Shown here: in pieces, positions 1 through 10,000 of the stretch
How positions within the stretch are numbered: position 1 is the stretch's first letter
Layout of the letters: each line of letters starts with the position of its first letter
Assembly (NCBI GenBank): GCA_020628815.1
Contig: JAHDEN010000002.1
Location: forward strand, 37,390-101,389
Origin: Chloroflexota bacterium
Lineage (GTDB): Bacteria; Chloroflexota; Anaerolineae; Promineifilales; Promineifilaceae
Length of the DNA stretch: 64,000 bases
Direction: 5' to 3'
Notes under the pieces: generated by a model
Seen by the model: only the letters and a program-made list of their open reading frames with translations
Told to the model about the DNA's origin: nothing
The model's database searches: none
Position numbers and translations under genes: made by a program

Positions 1-90
1 ACCAATCCGGGTGCATTTACGAACCCAGGCGCATTCACCAATCCGGGTGCATTTACGAACCCGGGTGCGTTTACCAATCCGGGTGCATTT
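1..90 (+). repeat. 18-bp tandem repeats coding for TNPGAF
   Basis: Five consecutive 18-bp units encode Thr-Asn-Pro-Gly-Ala-Phe and then decay into TNAP after base 90. Differences between units are almost all at third codon positions (ACC/ACG, AAT/AAC, CCG/CCA, GGT/GGC, GCA/GCG, TTT/TTC), so the peptide, not the DNA, is conserved. The array runs off the left edge, so its full length is unknown. Confidence 0.95.
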
Positions 91-3000
91 ACAAATGCCC
101 CTATCCGGTCTGTCATCGGTGTATCAGCTCTAAATGCAGAGGCCGAAGAACAAGTTATCGTCAACACATGGAATCAGTCTGGAAATTTCTATGTGAGTGT
201 TAGCGGCCGAAATGGATCGTTTGACATTGATAATGCTTACACCGTTCGGGCAACACGGCTTTCCGGGGTTTGCTCGGGCGTTAGCCCAATTCCGGGTAGC
301 ATAACCAATTCGCATTCAATTGCGGGTGGAAACTATGCTACTGTCATTGCGATGGATCGCAGTCGAATTGCAGGAACCCCAGCTGAGTTAACCGCCATGG
401 ATAATGCGCTGACACTTTTAATTGGTCGGCCGGATGTAAATGGCGTATTGATCGATTTTAGTTCAGGTGGATTTGAGCGCATTGATGCGGCTAGAACCCA
501 AGCACAAAATAATCCAGAATGTCCGTTTGCTCAAAATGTTTTGGCATCAGAGATGAAAAACGTAACTGATGCATACATCGGCGCAAGCACGGCACAAAAT
601 GGTGCAGAGTATGTCGTCTTACTCGGCAACGATGGTGCAATCCCCTTCTTCCGCTATCCAGACCCAGCTCCAATTGGCAAGGAATCTGAATATGACATTC
701 CCATCCTTGACCCATCAACATCAATCGCAGCTCTCAAGCTCGACTATATTTTGAGTCAAGATGCATATGGGTCAAACAAATCGGTCACCCTGCAAGAAAG
801 TACGCTACCGATCCCCAAGCTACCTGTCGGCCGCTTGGTTGAAACCGCCAGCGAGATCGAGAATGTGATTAACGCATACCTCTCAGATGGAGATGGTATT
901 TACCAACCTTCAACCGCCTTCTTGTCTTCCTATGGATTCTTATACGATGGTTCTACAGCGGTCGAGCAGGAGTTAGTTGATGGAATGGGTGGTAGTGCAA
1001 CAGTTAGCACACTATTTAACGATGCAACTGTTGATCCAAGTGACCCAGCAGCATGGACCGCAAACCAAGTTGAAAATGGATGGCTCTCAACTAGACAAGA
1101 TATCGCTTATCTTGCAGGTCACTTCACCCACTTCTCGCTTGAGGCGGCCGATTATCAGACCCGATTAACCGTAGACGAATTTTTAAGCTCGACGGCTGCC
1201 AGCGGTATCGACATGAACAACACCCTGATCTTTAGCAGCGGTTGTCACTCAGGGTACAACTTGGTAGATCCTCACGGGAACCTGATACCCGATTTTGAAG
1301 TTGACTGGCCACAGGCTTTTGCCCAACGTGGTGCATACTTTATTGGTGGCACAGGGTACCAATATGGTGACAGTGATCTAACTGAGTACGCAGAGCGTCT
1401 ATATTTAACATTCTCACAAGAGCTACGCAGCCCCGGTCCAGTCGCAATTGGAGACGCTTTGGTCGCCGCGAAACAAGAGTATCTTTCAGACACAACGGTC
1501 GAGATTGATGGCGTCTATGAAAAAACCATTCTTGTCTCCACCTTATTCGGACTGCCGATGTTCAAGTTAGATCTGGCCGGAGCACCGGGAACTAGTGTGA
1601 CTCTGCCGCCAATTGGCTCAAATAACCCAACGCCGGTGCTAGCAGGCCCGGGTGCTGCAACAGGGTTAGAATCATCCGATGTGACCCTTGCGCCAAGCAC
1701 CACCCTGCAAACAACCGTTTTCACTAGCACAGTTGATAACAGCCAGATCAATGTAACTTATTACGAAGGAGACAGTGGCTTTACAACACGCTCTGGATTC
1801 CCGATCTTGCCCGTATCCAAATTCGATGCAAACCATCCAAATGGGTTAGATGAAGGTGTTTTGCAAGGCGTTGGCTTGCGTGGAGGCACCTACGTTCGTG
1901 AAACAAATGTTGTCCCACTGACTAGCGGTGCTGTCACCGAATTGGCGGGGCCACATGAAATGTTCAGGTCTGATTTCTTCTATCCACCTAAACCATGGAC
2001 GGTCAATTACTACGATGTTTTGATTGATCCAGATAATGGAATCACCCGCCTCAACATCGCTCCATTGCAATATCGATCAACCAATTCCAGCTCATTTAGT
2101 GGAACCTACCTCAGATACACTGACCTAGACTTCCGGCTTTATTATCTAGACTTCGACCCCTCTCTCGCAGATGTTGCTTTAGCAGGTTCTCCTGCCATTG
2201 CAAAAGGGCGGGCAACCACGGTGAGCCCAACTCAAATTGATTTCGAGATTATTGCGACCGAGCCGATCTCTGGTGTTCAAGAAGTTTGGGTAACATGGAC
2301 CGATTCAGATGTGGCATCAGGCGGAACAGGAACCTGGCAATCGATAGATTTGAGCCAAACTGATCCAGACGATGACACTTTGTGGACGGGAACGCTCACG
2401 CTTACCAGCGGTGAAGACCCCCAAGACATCCGATACTTGGTTCAAGCAACCAATGCGGCCGGACTAGTCACCTTCCAAAATAACGATGGGCAATACTATG
2501 TGCCAGATGTTGATCCCGGAGCGCTAACCGGTGGAGAAGAGAATGAACCATCGCTCAACCCCACGACACTTACATTTGTGTCAGCTCCATCATCCGGACT
2601 TTTTGCGACAGATGTCACCTTAACGGCTAATCTAAGTAGCTCAGGAAGCCCACTCGTAGGTGAAACAATTAACTTTAGTCTAGGAGATTTAAGTGCTTCT
2701 GCAGTTACAGATAGCGGTGGAAACGCTGTTGTAGATCTCAATCTGATAACGACACCAGATGATTATCAGCTCCAAGCGTCATTTGGTGGAACGCTCACCC
2801 ATGAAGAAGCCTTAGTGCAGTCACCCTATACTCTCAACAAACAGCCTACTTCTTTAGCACCCTCATTTGCAACTTCAACTATCTCTCAGGGTAGTGATCT
2901 AAACTTGATTGTTACCTTGACTGATAGTCTTAGCAGACCAATCTCAGAACGGTTTATCTTCTTCAGTGTCGTTGGAGAATCATTCCAGACTGCGATTGAT

Positions 3001-6000
3001 ACCAATGTGAACGGCGTGGTTGAATTGGACCAATTCAATGCTCCTCCGGGAACATATACGCTTAATATCGGCTTTGCAGAGGATGAAGATTACGGTCAAT
3101 CAACTACTTCAGTAGTTATTACAGTCGAAGCGGGCAATATGCCGCCGGTTGCCAATGACAGTTCAGTGAGCGTAAGTGAAGATGTGACAACGACGATCGA
3201 CATCACTCCCTCAATTTCTGATATAGACGGAAACCTTGATCTCGGCTCCATCACGATTACAACTGGATCAACCGCAGGAGCCACATTGCTCAACAACGCA
3301 GATGGAACCTTTGAGTACACATCTGCGCTCAATTACAACGGACCAGACAGTTTCACATTCGAAGTTTGTGACACTGAGCCACTATGTGACACGGCAACCG
3401 TCTCAATCACGGTTGACCCAATTAATGACGATCCGGTTATCACCAATCCAGGTGCAACCCCAATCCAAGAAGGTAGTGATCTAACCATTCTGCTTGATCC
3501 GATTGTGGAGGACGTTGAATCGGCCGACGCTGATATCAGCTGGACCGCAGCAAGCAGTGACAATGGTGTGGCGACGGCGGCACTAGACACCAATGGCGAT
3601 TTGCTGATCTCAGCAATTGCATCAGGCGTTGCAGATATTACCCTAACGGCAACTGATCCAGACAGCGGGACAGATCAAGTCACATTCACAGTGACAGTTA
3701 CCGCCCTGCCAGCTCCGATCGTTTGTCAGTCAATTCTATATCCTCTGTACATCTATCCAACAATCGGAACGGTTTACAGTGATGTAGCAGCTTCGGCTAG
3801 CAGCGATCTGCCGATTACGGTCATTATTAATCCAAACAACGGGCCAGTTGCAACTGGAACACCACAATTTACCGATTATTCAACAGGCATGGCCACATTG
3901 GATGCTGGTAGTGTCAAGATGATCGGATATGTCCGGACAGACTACACCAACCAAGATATCAACACCGTTAAGGCAGAGATCGATCAGTACGAACTCGATT
4001 ATGCCCCTTATATCACGGGTATCTTCTTGGACGAAGCCTCCAACAATCCGGCCGATATCGCGTACTACAACGATCTGTATGCATATATCCAAGGCAAAGC
4101 GGCATTCGATCAGGTTGTAATCAATCCTGGAACAACAACTGATCAAAGTTACTTCTCAACGGCCACCGATATCGGTGTTGTGTTTGAAAATGACTTTGCG
4201 GCATGGCAAGCTCATATCCCGGCCGTATTTGAAAGTGGTCTAGACCCGGCCGAGCTTTCAGTCATGGTACATAACGTGGCAAATACATCAGAAATGAATA
4301 CAGCCATTACTCTGGCCAACTCAAGAAATATCGGGAACATCTTCTTAACAGATGATCAATTCTCACCCAATCCCTGGGACAACTTCCCAACCTTCTGGTC
4401 GGCGATGGTCAATAGGATCGAACAAAATAACCAAGCGTTAAATTGTGATTTCACACCACCTCCATCAAATGTTGCCCCCACGGTTAATGCGGGTGCAGAC
4501 ATTACGATCACGCTACCGGCAACAGCAACTCTCAATGCAACTTTCAATGATGACGGACTACCCGTCCCGCCAGCAGAAACAACAGTTGAGTGGGAAGTTG
4601 TTAGCGGACCGGGAACAGTAACCATCAGTGATCCATTTGATCCAAACCCGAATGTTGAATTTGACACAGCAGGAGTTTACACCCTTTCTGTTACCGCAGA
4701 CGACGGTGAACTACAAGCGGTCGATACGGTGACAATCACCGTTCTTGAGGCTGCATGTACCAATCATCTAGCACCGGTTGCACCACCAAACGGCACCATC
4801 TATGCGGCCGATACATTTGATGACGCTGTGGATCCAGGTTGGGGTAATGCAGATATCGGTGGCGCTTATACTTACTTCTGGGCCGCAAATACGATTGACA
4901 AATTCTCAGTCTTTTGTGATTCAGGTTTTATTAGTTTTGACAATAGTGGTCAGGCAGCCGAGTCAGTTTTGACCGGTGTTAATGTAAATGATTCGCTCTC
5001 AAGTTTGTCATTCTCAGTAGCTGAGCTTCCCACAAACCGGGCATACTTGCGCATCCACTCGCGCCGTCAGAGCTTTGGCGCAACATACCGCAGTATTATC
5101 CAAATAGAGCCCGACGGAACAGTCTTCCTATTTGTAGACAAAATTGCTGGCGGCTGGAAACGTGTTAGCTCAAATGAAAATAGCGGTGTCCAAATTCTGC
5201 CAGACACACAATATGAAATCAAAACAGAAACCTCTGGCAGTAACCCAACAACGATCAAAATCAAGATCTGGGAGTCAGGACAAGCAGAACCAGCAGGTTG
5301 GCAGCATGTAGTCACCGATGCCGAGACGATTTTGCAATCTTCGGGATCAGTTGGTCTACGGGCAAATATCCTGCCAGGCGAATCAAACCTCCCATTTGTC
5401 TTCGCAATTGACAACTACTACGTCTCTGACCCATCAGCCCAAGCACCGGCAACAGTCATCGTTACCGATAGCTTTGACCGGTCGACGTCTAACGGTTGGG
5501 GCCAAGCGGATCAAGGTGGTTCATATACCCATCTGTGGGGTTCAACTGCTGCGGCTGCGTTCACAACGAATGGCTCACGTGGATTGATTGAATACACCAC
5601 TGGCGGTGCCGGCAGGGAAGCGATTCTGAATACGCCTCTCGTTATGGATTCAATCTCAGAAATCACATTTAGCGTTGATAAGTTGCCGTCGGCCGATGGG
5701 TTTATACGCTTGCATAGCAGGCATGTAAATGACTACACCACTTATCGGGGTGCAGTACAGATCAAACCAAACGGCGATCTCAGACTCTTTGTTGACCGGC
5801 AAAATGGCGGAAATTGGGGACAGGTTTCACTAAGCCAGCTGGCTGGGTTAACCATCGCACCGAATGTCGACTATCGCATTAAGATGGAAACGTTCGGTTC
5901 ATTCCCAACCACGATCAGGCTGAAAGTATGGGAAGTTGGCACGCCAGAGCCGGTAACCTGGCAGCACACAGCATCGGATTCGACCATTAGCTTGCAGGCA

Positions 6001-6786
6001 GCAGGTGGATTTGGATTACGCGTCAATGCGCTCTCCACGCTCGCCAATGCTCCAATCATCTTTAGTTTCGAAGATTATAATGTCATGTCGTTGGGACCAA
6101 TCAACCCACCCCCAAGTTTAGTTTTGGCCGAAGACACGTTTAGCCGAACTGAGTCTGTAGGTTGGGCGACTGCTGAAACAGGTGGGGCTTATACTCACCG
6201 TTGGAGTTCAGCGGCCGTCAATGATTTCAGCGTTAGTAACGGCGAAGGTATCTTCACGATGAATCCATCCGGTGTAGCCCGCGAAGCCCATCTTGATGAT
6301 GTATCCGCTTTAGATACTAGAAGTGAGATTGTCCTGACACTAAGCGACCTGCCATCAACAAGAAATTACGTCCGATTGTTTAGCCGCCGGGTGAATGGAA
6401 CAAGTGGTTATCGAGGTGTGGTTCAGATAGATCCATCTGGGGCTGTTAGCCTTTGGGTAGATAGGTTAGACTCCGGTAGTTGGGCTCGGGTTAGTACAAC
6501 ACAACCATTGGGCTTCCAAATAGCTCCTGAAACTGCCTATAACATCAAAATGGAAACAACAGGCACCTTCCCCACATCTATTCGTATGAAATTGTGGGCG
6601 GTGGGTGATACGGAACCAAGTAGCTGGCAGCATATCGCATCTGATTCGACCAATGCTTTGCAAAACCCGGGTGCTGTAGGGCTACGAATTAACGCAACTG
6701 GACCAATTATTAACACTCAGGTTGATTACCGGTTTGATAATTTGCTTATAACAGATCTTGGAAGCCAACTGTTGGCTCTTGATTAA
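1..6786 (+). CDS. Giant surface protein with C25-like peptidase and spherulin-4-like domains (5' end outside window)
   Basis: The reading frame is open from base 1, so the gene starts upstream; 2261 residues are visible (residue 1 = base 1). Order: TNPGAF hexapeptide repeats (1-30); a gingipain-like C25 peptidase region (about 200-520) with VVLLGNDGAIPF, PVGRL, a candidate catalytic His in AGHFTH (H374 or H377), a candidate catalytic Cys in SSGCHSG (C415) and the family-typical closing LFGLPMFKLDL; Ig-like segments (about 840-1030); cadherin/VCBS-like domains (about 1046-1235); a spherulin-4-like domain (about 1239-1481: PLYIYPTIG, INPNNGP, GIFLDEA); a PKD-like domain (1490-1582); and three homologous modules of about 215 residues (1601-1812, 1820-2032, 2039-2260). 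No membrane anchor is visible at the C terminus. It is probably exported and cell-surface or extracellular, but the signal peptide lies outside the window. Substrate unknown. The three terminal modules resemble LamG/DUF1080-type beta-sandwiches, which is inference. Confidence 0.8.
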   Translation, partial: TNPGAFTNPGAFTNPGAFTNPGAFTNPGAFTNAPIRSVIGVSALNAEAEEQVIVNTWNQSGNFYVSVSGRNGSFDIDNAYTVRATRLSGVCSGVSPIPGSITNSHSIAGGNYATVIAMDRSRIAGTPAELTAMDNALTLLIGRPDVNGVLIDFSSGGFERIDAARTQAQNNPECPFAQNVLASEMKNVTDAYIGASTAQNGAEYVVLLGNDGAIPFFRYPDPAPIGKESEYDIPILDPSTSIAALKLDYILSQDAYGSNKSVTLQESTLPIPKLPVGRLVETASEIENVINAYLSDGDGIYQPSTAFLSSYGFLYDGSTAVEQELVDGMGGSATVSTLFNDATVDPSDPAAWTANQVENGWLSTRQDIAYLAGHFTHFSLEAADYQTRLTVDEFLSSTAASGIDMNNTLIFSSGCHSGYNLVDPHGNLIPDFEVDWPQAFAQRGAYFIGGTGYQYGDSDLTEYAERLYLTFSQELRSPGPVAIGDALVAAKQEYLSDTTVEIDGVYEKTILVSTLFGLPMFKLDLAGAPGTSVTLPPIGSNNPTPVLAGPGAATGLESSDVTLAPSTTLQTTVFTSTVDNSQINVTYYEGDSGFTTRSGFPILPVSKFDANHPNGLDEGVLQGVGLRGGTYVRETNVVPLTSGAVTELAGPHEMFRSDFFYPPKPWTVNYYDVLIDPDNGITRLNIAPLQYRSTNSSSFSGTYLRYTDLDFRLYYLDFDPSLADVALAGSPAIAKGRATTVSPTQIDFEIIATEPISGVQEVWVTWTDSDVASGGTGTWQSIDLSQTDPDDDTLWTGTLTLTSGEDPQDIRYLVQATNAAGLVTFQNNDGQYYVPDVDPGALTGGEENEPSLNPTTLTFVSAPSSGLFATDVTLTANLSSSGSPLVGETINFSLGDLSASAVTDSGGNAVVDLNLITTPDDYQLQASFGGTLTHEEALVQSPYTLNKQPTSLAPSFATSTISQGSDLNLIVTLTDSLSRPISERFIFFSVVGESFQTAIDTNVNGVVELDQFNAPPGTYTLNIGFAEDEDYGQSTTSVVITVEAGNMPPVANDSSVSVSEDVTTTIDITPSISDIDGNLDLGSITITTGSTAGATLLNNADGTFEYTSALNYNGPDSFTFEVCDTEPLCDTATVSITVDPINDDPVITNPGATPIQEGSDLTILLDPIVEDVESADADISWTAASSDNGVATAALDTNGDLLISAIASGVADITLTATDPDSGTDQVTFTVTVTALPAPIVCQSILYPLYIYPTIGTVYSDVAASASSDLPITVIINPNNGPVATGTPQFTDYSTGMATLDAGSVKMIGYVRTDYTNQDINTVKAEIDQYELDYAPYITGIFLDEASNNPADIAYYNDLYAYIQGKAAFDQVVINPGTTTDQSYFSTATDIGVVFENDFAAWQAHIPAVFESGLDPAELSVMVHNVANTSEMNTAITLANSRNIGNIFLTDDQFSPNPWDNFPTFWSAMVNRIEQNNQALNCDFTPPPSNVAPTVNAGADITITLPATATLNATFNDDGLPVPPAETTVEWEVVSGPGTVTISDPFDPNPNVEFDTAGVYTLSVTADDGELQAVDTVTITVLEAACTNHLAPVAPPNGTIYAADTFDDAVDPGWGNADIGGAYTYFWAANTIDKFSVFCDSGFISFDNSGQAAESVLTGVNVNDSLSSLSFSVAELPTNRAYLRIHSRRQSFGATYRSIIQIEPDGTVFLFVDKIAGGWKRVSSNENSGVQILPDTQYEIKTETSGSNPTTIKIKIWESGQAEPAGWQHVVTDAETILQSSGSVGLRANILPGESNLPFVFAIDNYYVSDPSAQAPATVIVTDSFDRSTSNGWGQADQGGSYTHLWGSTAAAAFTTNGSRGLIEYTTGGAGREAILNTPLVMDSISEITFSVDKLPSADGFIRLHSRHVNDYTTYRGAVQIKPNGDLRLFVDRQNGGNWGQVSLSQLAGLTIAPNVDYRIKMETFGSFPTTIRLKVWEVGTPEPVTWQHTASDSTISLQAAGGFGLRVNALSTLANAPIIFSFEDYNVMSLGPINPPPSLVLAEDTFSRTESVGWATAETGGAYTHRWSSAAVNDFSVSNGEGIFTMNPSGVAREAHLDDVSALDTRSEIVLTLSDLPSTRNYVRLFSRRVNGTSGYRGVVQIDPSGAVSLWVDRLDSGSWARVSTTQPLGFQIAPETAYNIKMETTGTFPTSIRMKLWAVGDTEPSSWQHIASDSTNALQNPGAVGLRINATGPIINTQVDYRFDNLLITDLGSQLLALD

Positions 6787-6889
6787 GCGCTAAAGATCAA
6801 AGATTAAGTAACTGACCCAAATTTAATCATTAGGGTTATCACCTTTAAATTTACTAGACATATTTAAGTCAGGTTCGCATTGAAAAATG

Positions 6890-6920
6890 TTTACAATGAT
6901 TTAGGTATGTCTAGTATAAT
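6890..6920 (+). promoter_or_regulatory. Possible sigma-70-type promoter upstream of the cyclase gene
   Basis: TTTACA (6890-6895) and TATAAT (6915-6920) are separated by 19 bp in the 236-bp AT-rich gap between the surface-protein stop and the cyclase start at 7023. The spacer is longer than the usual 17 bp, so this is tentative. It would leave a leader of roughly 95 nt. Confidence 0.35.
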
Positions 6921-7022
6921 TTTGTGTTTGAAAAACATCCGTTTTCTAATTAAACTCTGGCAAGCTCTTTTTTTAATTCTAAAAACCACACAAAGCTTTG
7001 AATTAACAAAATTCACAATCAA

Positions 7023-10000
7023 ATGAACCAAGGAAAAGTTTATATCCCAATGGACTGGCGGCATGCCATTGCCGCCAATACCGCTTTAGCATCTGAGCAA
7101 AGAGGATCAACCCTATTTGCAGATATTTCAGGTTTTACCCCTTTAACAGAAGCTTTTGCCTTGGAATTGGGGCCCAAAAGAGGCGGAGAGGAGCTTACAA
7201 CCCATCTCAATCGTGTTTACGATCAACTTATTTCTGTTCTGCATGACTATCACGGAAGCGTGATCGGGTTTAGCGGGGACTCTATTACTTGCTGGTTTGA
7301 CCAGGATTTAGACGGCCGCCATGCCGTTCGCTGCGCATTAGAAATGCAGGAAAAAATGGAAGAAGTCGCGCAGATCAAGACACAACTGGGTCGAGAAATA
7401 ATCTTAGGTTTAAAAGTAACAGTCGCAATCGGTTCAGTTAAACGATTTATGGTCGGCATGGCAGACTATACATTTATGGACGCGATGGCTGGAAAGACTG
7501 TTGAACGAATGGCAACCGCAGAAAGTTTTGCTAAAGCAGGCGATGTTGTCATTGATTATCAGACCTTTAAGGCTTTGAGCGACCACTTAACAGTCTCGGC
7601 TTGGCATGAAGACCCAGAAACAAAAGAGAAATATGCCGCAATCAGCTCGCTAAGTTTAGATGTTCAAAAGAACCCTTGGCCCGCGGTTAAAGACTCGCTT
7701 CTTAGCTTTGATCAAATTGATGAGTGGCTTTTACCCGCAGTTGCGAGCCGAATTAACAGTGGTTTAGGTGATTTCCTGACGGAGCTGCGGCCAGCCGCGG
7801 CCCTATTCTTGCGATTTACAGGCATACAGTTTGATACCGACAATTCTGCACCAGACAAATTAAGAGAATTTATTCAAAGTGTCCAAAGAATTATCATGCG
7901 CCTTGAGGGGAGCTTGATCCAATTAACGATTGGGGACAAAGGCAGTTACTTATATGCAGCCTTTGGTGCACCAATAGCACACGAAAATGATGTAGAACGG
8001 GCCGCACTTGCTGCGCTAGCACTACAAGAAGAATGCGCTCAATTCACCTTTATCAATTCGCTTCAAATTGGTATTTCACATGGTCTGATGCGAACAGGCG
8101 CATATGGCGGTAGCCAACGCAGAACGTACGGGGTATTGGGGGATCATGTAAATTTATCAGCAAGACTTATGAGCAAAGCGCCAGCTGGCCAAATTTATAT
8201 AAGCCAGCGGGCGCAAAGAAAAATATCGAAGCTGTTTGAGTGGGAACAACTTCCTCCTATGCAGGTGAAAGGTAAAGCTCAGCCAATCCAGGTCCACCGG
8301 CTTGTAAAAAGCAAGTTGCGCCAAGCTATCCGTTTAAACGAGCCAGAATACAGCTTACCGATGATCGGCCGAGAATCAGAGTTACAGCATGTGACAGAAC
8401 TGATCGAAGAGGTTCTTGAGGGCAAAGGGCAAATTATCGGCATTACGGCCGAGGCTGGCATGGGTAAATCCCGTTTAAGTGCTGAGGTTATCCGCCTTTG
8501 CATGGATGACGGGATGTCCGGCTATGGGGGCGAGTGCCAATCATTTGGTACAAATACAAGTTATCTTGTTTGGCAACCGATATTGCAGTCGTTATTTCAT
8601 TCAGCAGAAGTCACAGATGAAGCCAGCACAAACCGTTTTTTAGAAAATCTAACCGAGGAAATCACCCTGATAAACCAATCACTGGTCCCTCGAATTCCTT
8701 TACTGGGTCCGCTTTTGCAAATTGATATTCCTGAAAATGACCTGACAAAGTCCTTAGATGCTAAAACTCGCAAAACGTCACTGCAAGCATTTATTGTTGA
8801 TGTTATTTTGGCTAAATCGTTACAGCAGCCGATCATACTCGTTTTCGAAGACTGCCACTGGTTAGACCCACTTTCACTCGAGTTAATTGAAGTACTAGGT
8901 CGCTCGATCGAGCAATCTCCAATATTTTTGCTTTTGGTCTATAGACCTCCTGATTCGCTGAAAACACAGCTGCCGCAGGTTCATGAACTACCTAACTTTA
9001 CAGAAATCACACTAGATACTTTTTCAAAAGATGAAGCTGAAAAGCTGATTAAAATCAAAGTAGAACAATATTTTGATGATTCAAGTGTCCCGCAAAAATT
9101 TATAAACCTTGTGATTAAAAAGGCGGCCGGGAACCCTTTTTATCTCGATGAAATTATTAACTTCATCAAAGACAAAGAAATTAATTTAGAGGATGAAAGA
9201 GCTCTAGAGAAAATTGACTTACCAAACACGATCTACAGCTTGGTTTTAAGTCGTATCGATAACCTGACAGAAAGCCAAAAAATGGCGATAAAAGTTGCCA
9301 GTGTCATTGGGCGATTATTTACAGCGGCAATGGTATGGGGCGTTTACCCTACAAACGAGATCACCACCATGGTGAAGCAAGATCTCAACACATTAAGCGA
9401 GCTTGAGTTAACGCCGGTTGAGCAACCAGAACCAGAGCTAACCTACCTGTTTAAGCATATCGTGACTCAAGAAGTTGCCTATGAAAGCTTGCCTTACAAG
9501 ACACGGGCAAAATTGCATGGTCAAATTGGGGACTACATTGAATTCAAATTCCCAGACGATATTGAAAATAATTTAAATATTCTGGCATTTCATTTCGACA
9601 AGAGCGAAAATTTTGAAAAGAAAAAAGAATATTTACTTCGTGCAGGTGATGCTTCAAAAGCAAACTACGCTAACGAGCCTGCAATTCAATATTTCTCAAA
9701 AAGCCTAGATTTGCTTTCTCCGGCAGAGCAGGTTGAAGTCATTTTCAAATTAGGTGAAATCAAAGAATTAGTAGGGGATTGGGAACAAGCTAAAGCGCAT
9801 TATCAAGATGTTCGAGAAACTGCTGAGTCTATCAATTTAGACCATTTCATTCCCAAAAGTTATATTTTTCTGGGAGAGCTATACCGCAAGCGGGGAGACT
9901 ATGAAGAAGCAGCAAAGTTTTATGATCAAGCTTTATCGATTTCAGAAAACTTGAATGATAAGGAACACATAGCCAGATCCTTCCTGTGTCGTGGCACTTT

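Noticed and set aside
1..90. CRISPR array
   Set aside because: Units are contiguous 18-bp coding repeats with no spacers, in frame with the large protein.
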